From positions 1-64,000 of the forward strand of contig JAEUTQ010000036.1 in the NCBI GenBank assembly GCA_016787445.1: 64,000 bases of DNA, written 5' to 3'. The position numbers and the translations under genes were made by a program. The notes beneath the pieces are model-generated. The model was not told the origin of the DNA, ran no database searches, and saw only the letters and a program-made list of their open reading frames with translations. This stretch comes from Bacteroidia bacterium. Its GTDB lineage: Bacteria > Bacteroidota > Bacteroidia > B-17B0 > Aurantibacillaceae. Position 1 is the stretch's first letter, and every line of letters starts with the position of its first letter. Shown here in pieces: positions 60,303 through 64,000 of this stretch.

Positions 60303-61295
60303 ATGAATGTCTTAGCAATTATACCGGCGCGCAGCGGTTCAAAATCGATTCCAGATAAAAACATTATGTCGGTAAATGGAAAGCCGTTAATGGCTTATTC
60401 AATTGAACAGGCCTTAAGCTCGAAATTAATAACACGTACAATTGTTTCTACGGATAGTGATTACTATGCACAAATAGCAAAGACTTTTGGCGCTGAGATT
60501 CCGTTTGTCCGACCTGCAGAAATTTCGGGTGATTTTGCAACCGACTTAGAAGTTTTTGAACATGCTTTGCGATTTTTGAAAAGCACAGAAGGGTATGAGG
60601 CTGATGTCGTTGTTCATTTGCGGCCGACCACACCAATACGCAATGTTGAGGATATTGATGCGATGATTCAATTGCTCATCAATAATAAAAATTGGGATTC
60701 GGTTAGGTCTGTAGCGCCTTCGCCTGAAACACCATTTAAAATGTGGTTTGAAGAGAATGGAGTTTTGATTCCTGTTGTAACAGACAAACATATTGATGAG
60801 GCTTACAATCAACCTCGTCAGAAATTGCCAAAGGTGTATTTGCAAAACGCTTCGATTGATGTGACTCGAGGCGCAACAATCCTTTCTAAAAAATCTATGA
60901 CAGGAGATGTGATTGGTGCTTATATCATGAAAGAAAATTATGACATCGACCATTATTCTGATTTAGAAAAATTGAAATCAGCTTCAAAAGAGGAGTTTTC
61001 CGGGAAAACATTTTGTTTTGACATTGATGGTGTTGTAGCAAATCTATCACCCAACAATGATTATAATCTTTCTACCCCAAATACACCGGTTATCGAAAAA
61101 ATAAATCGCCTTTACGACGCTAAAAATTACATAGTACTTTTTACGGCAAGAGGCTCAAAAACAGGAATCGACTGGTCGGAAGTCACTGCCACGCAAATGA
61201 AGAAGTGGGGTGTAAAATACCATGAATTGAGGTTTGGTAAACCCGCGGCAGATTACTATATTGACGACAGATTAATAAGCATAAATCAACTATAA
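60303..61295 (+). CDS. Acylneuraminate cytidylyltransferase fused to a HAD-like domain
   Basis: 330 residues. Residues 1-225 are a CMP-sugar synthetase (NeuA-like): NVLAIIPARSGSKSIPDKNI, VSTDSDYYAQIAKTFGAEIP, VVHLRPTTPIRNVEDIDAMI, PKVYLQNASIDVTRGATILS. Residues about 232-330 form a second domain with FCFDIDGVVANLSPNNDYNL, IVLFTARGSKTGIDWSEVTA and YYIDDRLISINQ, a HAD-type phosphatase pattern (DxD, T/S, DD) close to capsule-locus HAD proteins. NeuA activates nonulosonic acids; a HAD partner could remove the 9-phosphate (NANP-like). The fusion of the two activities in one chain fits a nonulosonate pathway. It adjoins the NeuB-like gene by 3 bases. Confidence 0.88.
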   Translation: MNVLAIIPARSGSKSIPDKNIMSVNGKPLMAYSIEQALSSKLITRTIVSTDSDYYAQIAKTFGAEIPFVRPAEISGDFATDLEVFEHALRFLKSTEGYEADVVVHLRPTTPIRNVEDIDAMIQLLINNKNWDSVRSVAPSPETPFKMWFEENGVLIPVVTDKHIDEAYNQPRQKLPKVYLQNASIDVTRGATILSKKSMTGDVIGAYIMKENYDIDHYSDLEKLKSASKEEFSGKTFCFDIDGVVANLSPNNDYNLSTPNTPVIEKINRLYDAKNYIVLFTARGSKTGIDWSEVTATQMKKWGVKYHELRFGKPAADYYIDDRLISINQL

Positions 61296-61298
61296 AAT

Positions 61299-62801
61299 AT
61301 GAAGCAGAACAACGGATTGTTTGACAATCTATTTATTTTCGAAATGGCTAATAACCATCAGGGAGATGTTAATCATGGAATTAATATCATCAAGGAAATG
61401 GGTAAAATAGCCAAGAAGCACAACATTAAAGCAGCAGTTAAATTACAATATCGTCAGCTCGATTCATTCATTCATCCTGAATTTCGTAACGATACAAAAG
61501 CGAAACATATCAGTCGTTTTTTATCTACAGAATTAAAACAAGATCAGTTCCTGCAATTGGTAAATGCAATTAAAGCAGAAGGAATGATTTCGATGTGTAC
61601 ACCATTTGATGAAGCTTCTGTAGATGTGATTCTAAAACACAATATTGAAGTGATTAAAATTGCCAGTTGCAGTGCAGATGATTGGCCTTTGTTAGAGAAG
61701 ATTGTAAAAACAAATAAGCCTATCATTGCATCAACCGGTGGATTAAGTTTATTTGAAATCGATAATTTAGTTACGTACTTGGGTCACAGAGATTCAAACT
61801 TTGCAGTGCTTCATTGTGTAGGTATTTATCCTAGCCCTAACAATGTGCTCAATTTAAATTTCATTTCAAAATTGAAACACCGCTATCCGGATGTATGTAT
61901 AGGTTATTCAGGACATGAGGCACCTGATAATTACGATGTGATTAAAGTAGCAATTGCAAAAGGAGCAAAAATATTTGAAAGACACGTAGGTTTACCAACG
62001 GATACTATTACGCTGAATAATTACTCGATGAATCCACAGGAAACAGATAAGTGGATTGCAGAAGCAAAAGTGGCCATGGAAATTTGTGGTAATAATGATA
62101 AGGCTATCACAAAAGATGAGGCAGACTCTTTACTATCATTAAAACGCGGTGTGTTTGCTAAAAAGGATATTAAGAAAGGAAGTAAAATAAAAGCGGAAGA
62201 TGTATTCTTTGCAATGCCTTGTAAAGAGGGACAATTAAATAGCAGTCAGTTTGGACGTGTGAGAGCAAACTTTACAGCTAGTAAAGATTACAAAGCAAAC
62301 GAATCAATTTTCGAAACTTCCGAAATAGATAATTATTATAAAATCAGAAAGATCATTCATGAGGCAAAAGGGTTATTGTCGGAAGCAGGTGTAGTGTTAA
62401 ACGAAAAAGCGGAAATTGAATTATCGCATCATTATGGCTTAGATAAATTTCATGAATTCGGAATTTTAATAGTGAACTTAATCAATCGCGAATACTGTAA
62501 AAAAATTATCGTTGTATTCCCCGGACAACATCACCCGGAGCAACATCATATCAAGAAAGAAGAAACCTTCCATGTATTGAGTGGTGAGTTAGGTGTGAGC
62601 ATGAATGGCATAAAATCTGTATTGAAGAAGGGCGATATTTTAACTGTAGAGCGTGGCGTGAAACATGCATTTTGGAGTGATAAGGGCGCTATATTGGAAG
62701 AAGTATCTACAACGCATTATAGAAATGATTCATTCTATACGGATCCAAAAATTAATGAACTGGATCCAATGCAAAGAAAAACCATATTAGAACATTTTTA
62801 A
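61299..62801 (+). CDS. N-acetylneuraminate synthase family protein with SAF and cupin domains
   Basis: 500 residues in three domains. Residues about 1-280: NeuB TIM barrel (FIFEMANNHQGDVNHGINII, AAVKLQYRQLDSFIHPEFRN, MCTPFDEASVDVILKHNIEV, IASCSADDWPLLEKIVKTNK, GYSGHEAPDNYDVIKVAIAK, GAKIFERHVGLPTDT). Residues about 280-350: SAF antifreeze-like domain (LKRGVFAKKDIKKGSKIKAE). Residues about 390-490: a cupin (FPGQHHPEQHHIKKEETFHV, VERGVKHAFWSDKGAILEEV). NeuB normally condenses a hexosamine with PEP; here the cupin could be an isomerase or epimerase for the sugar, similar to capsule-locus NeuB-cupin proteins. The exact product is not known. Confidence 0.9.
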   Translation: MKQNNGLFDNLFIFEMANNHQGDVNHGINIIKEMGKIAKKHNIKAAVKLQYRQLDSFIHPEFRNDTKAKHISRFLSTELKQDQFLQLVNAIKAEGMISMCTPFDEASVDVILKHNIEVIKIASCSADDWPLLEKIVKTNKPIIASTGGLSLFEIDNLVTYLGHRDSNFAVLHCVGIYPSPNNVLNLNFISKLKHRYPDVCIGYSGHEAPDNYDVIKVAIAKGAKIFERHVGLPTDTITLNNYSMNPQETDKWIAEAKVAMEICGNNDKAITKDEADSLLSLKRGVFAKKDIKKGSKIKAEDVFFAMPCKEGQLNSSQFGRVRANFTASKDYKANESIFETSEIDNYYKIRKIIHEAKGLLSEAGVVLNEKAEIELSHHYGLDKFHEFGILIVNLINREYCKKIIVVFPGQHHPEQHHIKKEETFHVLSGELGVSMNGIKSVLKKGDILTVERGVKHAFWSDKGAILEEVSTTHYRNDSFYTDPKINELDPMQRKTILEHF

Positions 62802-62808
62802 TTTTTAA

Positions 62809-64000
62809 GTGGTAAAAAGGGTTTTAAGTAAATTCGTTTCGCAGGATAAAGCTTGTTTAAGCTCAATGGTCAAGTGGTTGGATGAAATGAAAGAGATTCC
62901 ACCTGTCTCCAATCGGGTTTTAATAACAGCGTTTAGAAATTATACTTGGATTGAATGGGCACTTTATTCCGCTTGTGTTTTAAGGAAAAAGGGGTTTTCA
63001 TCCACAATATTGTATAAGGGTTCAGAAATCAAAACTCTATATAATAATAAATACTTAAAACAGTTTTGGAGTAAAGCTGAGAATATTCCGGATATTGAAT
63101 TTATTGATTTAGAGTCGTTGGTTTATGGTGAAAGCGATTTTGACTATTACTATAAAGGCTGTGAGAAGGATGAAATTGCTGCCTTAGCTTACAATTATCA
63201 TATAGAATCGCAGGATATAACCGATAATATTTATTTGTATCGCGTAGAGTTAGAAGCTTTAATGACGGAAGCTTCAGCAAATGCCGCTCGTATTAAAAAT
63301 TTATTAAGTAATAAAAAGTATCATCAATTTATATGCTATAGTGGTATTATTTGGGATACGCCATTGATTTTAAAGGCAGCGCTCGATTCAAATCAAGAAA
63401 CCGTTTGTGTTGAAGGTTGGGCATGGAGAGCGGGGCATATGATTTATAATTTCAATGCGCCTGCTCTAGAGTACAATGTGAAAGGGTGGATGAAACACTT
63501 TGGAGCATGGGACAAAAAGAAGGAAAGTGAAATGAATTCGTATTTTGGTTTTTTGGACGGAAAAAAACAAAACGACAGTTGGCTTAAAACCTTTCATAAG
63601 GTGCAACGGGCTAAAGTTACGGATGAAATTCCTAAGGATATTACTGATTTTCTGAAGGGCGATCAAAAAGTATTTTTGTTGGCGTGCAATGTTATAGGTG
63701 ACAGCTCTTTGTTAAACCGCGAAACTATTTTTAAAAGCCATAAGGATTTCATACAACAAACGATTGAGTACTTTCGGCAGAATAAGGATATTAAACTTGT
63801 TATACGCGTACATCCCGCAGAGGAATGGGTAAAAAGTAAAGTGAAAATAAGGTTGGGTCATTATGCGAATAAAATGTCTGATGGTCTTAATAATGTGTTA
63901 GTCATAAATTCAAACGTTAAGCTAAATACGTTTTCTTTGATTCCTTTTATTCATGTTGGCTTGGTTTGGGTTTCATCAGTGGGTGCCGATTTGGTTGCAC
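62809..64000 (+). CDS. Capsule polysaccharide biosynthesis-type protein (partial, runs off the end)
   Basis: Open from a GTG at 62809 (VKRVLSKFVSQDKACLSSMV) to the window edge, at least 397 codons. An ATG at 62866 is the alternative start. No signal peptide. Segments: RVLITAFRNYTWIEWALYSA, CVEGWAWRAGHMIYNFNAPA, KDIKLVIRVHPAEEWVKSKV and a C-terminal region with INSNVKLNTFSLIPFIHVGL, VWVSSVGADLVA. The RVHPAEE followed by a V-x-SSVGAD pattern is seen in the capsule synthesis proteins of the KpsS/LipB-like group (Kdo/glycosyltransferase fold GT-B). It lies 7 bases after the NeuB-like gene and probably transfers the activated sugar. Confidence 0.78.
   Translation, partial: MVKRVLSKFVSQDKACLSSMVKWLDEMKEIPPVSNRVLITAFRNYTWIEWALYSACVLRKKGFSSTILYKGSEIKTLYNNKYLKQFWSKAENIPDIEFIDLESLVYGESDFDYYYKGCEKDEIAALAYNYHIESQDITDNIYLYRVELEALMTEASANAARIKNLLSNKKYHQFICYSGIIWDTPLILKAALDSNQETVCVEGWAWRAGHMIYNFNAPALEYNVKGWMKHFGAWDKKKESEMNSYFGFLDGKKQNDSWLKTFHKVQRAKVTDEIPKDITDFLKGDQKVFLLACNVIGDSSLLNRETIFKSHKDFIQQTIEYFRQNKDIKLVIRVHPAEEWVKSKVKIRLGHYANKMSDGLNNVLVINSNVKLNTFSLIPFIHVGLVWVSSVGADLVA

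Overview
The window looks like a chromosomal contig of a member of the Bacteroidota. The evidence is AT-rich coding sequence, several secreted proteins with type IX secretion (T9SS) C-terminal sorting domains, a TAnnTTTG type -7 promoter box before several genes, and families typical of the phylum (BatA-like vWA proteins, DUF2795, DUF5689, PASTA plus RluA, choice-of-anchor proteins). I could not place it below phylum from sequence alone.

Layout. 1-4.2 kb holds secreted and outer-membrane proteins (choice-of-anchor B, Omp85, a T9SS protein) and a His/Cys-rich membrane-anchored protein. 4.3-13.3 kb is housekeeping (RNase HI, a dihydroorotase-like protein without its HxH motif, a BatA-like protein, TIGR02757, MFS, RadC), interrupted by a 415-base highly structured intergenic element (9966-10380). 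13.4-13.9 kb holds a solitary GIY-YIG nuclease gene between 26-base near-perfect inverted repeats. 13.9-25 kb is core metabolism and envelope: UDP-GlcNAc 2-epimerase, Psd, a minus-strand string etfB-etfA-bfn-PASTA-T9SS-rluA, PDH E1 beta and proline dehydrogenase. 25-34 kb has a membrane/leucine-rich-repeat fusion and a probable nucleic-acid or phosphate-ester scavenging locus (secreted EEP nuclease, TonB-dependent receptor, DUF5689 lipoprotein). 34-47.7 kb carries the DUF2339/DUF3999 pair, a nucleoside transporter, an ABC-F protein, SmpB, a YdcF-like protein, a second vWA protein and FabG. 48-54.5 kb has a 1255-residue T9SS type B protein and MutS.

The last 10 kb is different. From 54.5 to 59.3 kb, gene-poor stretches are packed with interspersed and tandem repeats. 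Inside them are tRNA-Gly(GCC) and tRNA-Leu(TAA), a second GIY-YIG gene whose stop codon lies within a duplicated 3' part of tRNA-Leu, and an 18-base further tRNA-Leu remnant. Several repeat copies are interrupted by 16-40 base hairpins. The repeats run up to a surface-polysaccharide locus (59.3 kb to the edge) containing a UDP-HexNAc 4-epimerase, a CMP-sugar synthetase fused to a HAD-like domain, a NeuB-SAF-cupin fusion and a capsule-type transferase that runs off the end. Together these would make and export a glycan with a nonulosonic-acid-like sugar.

The strongest candidates for something undescribed are the two solitary GIY-YIG genes bounded by repeats (inverted repeats in one case, a tRNA duplication in the other), the structured element at 9966-10380, and the hairpin micro-insertions. 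All three are inferences from one window. Copy number across the genome and comparison with empty sites would decide them.
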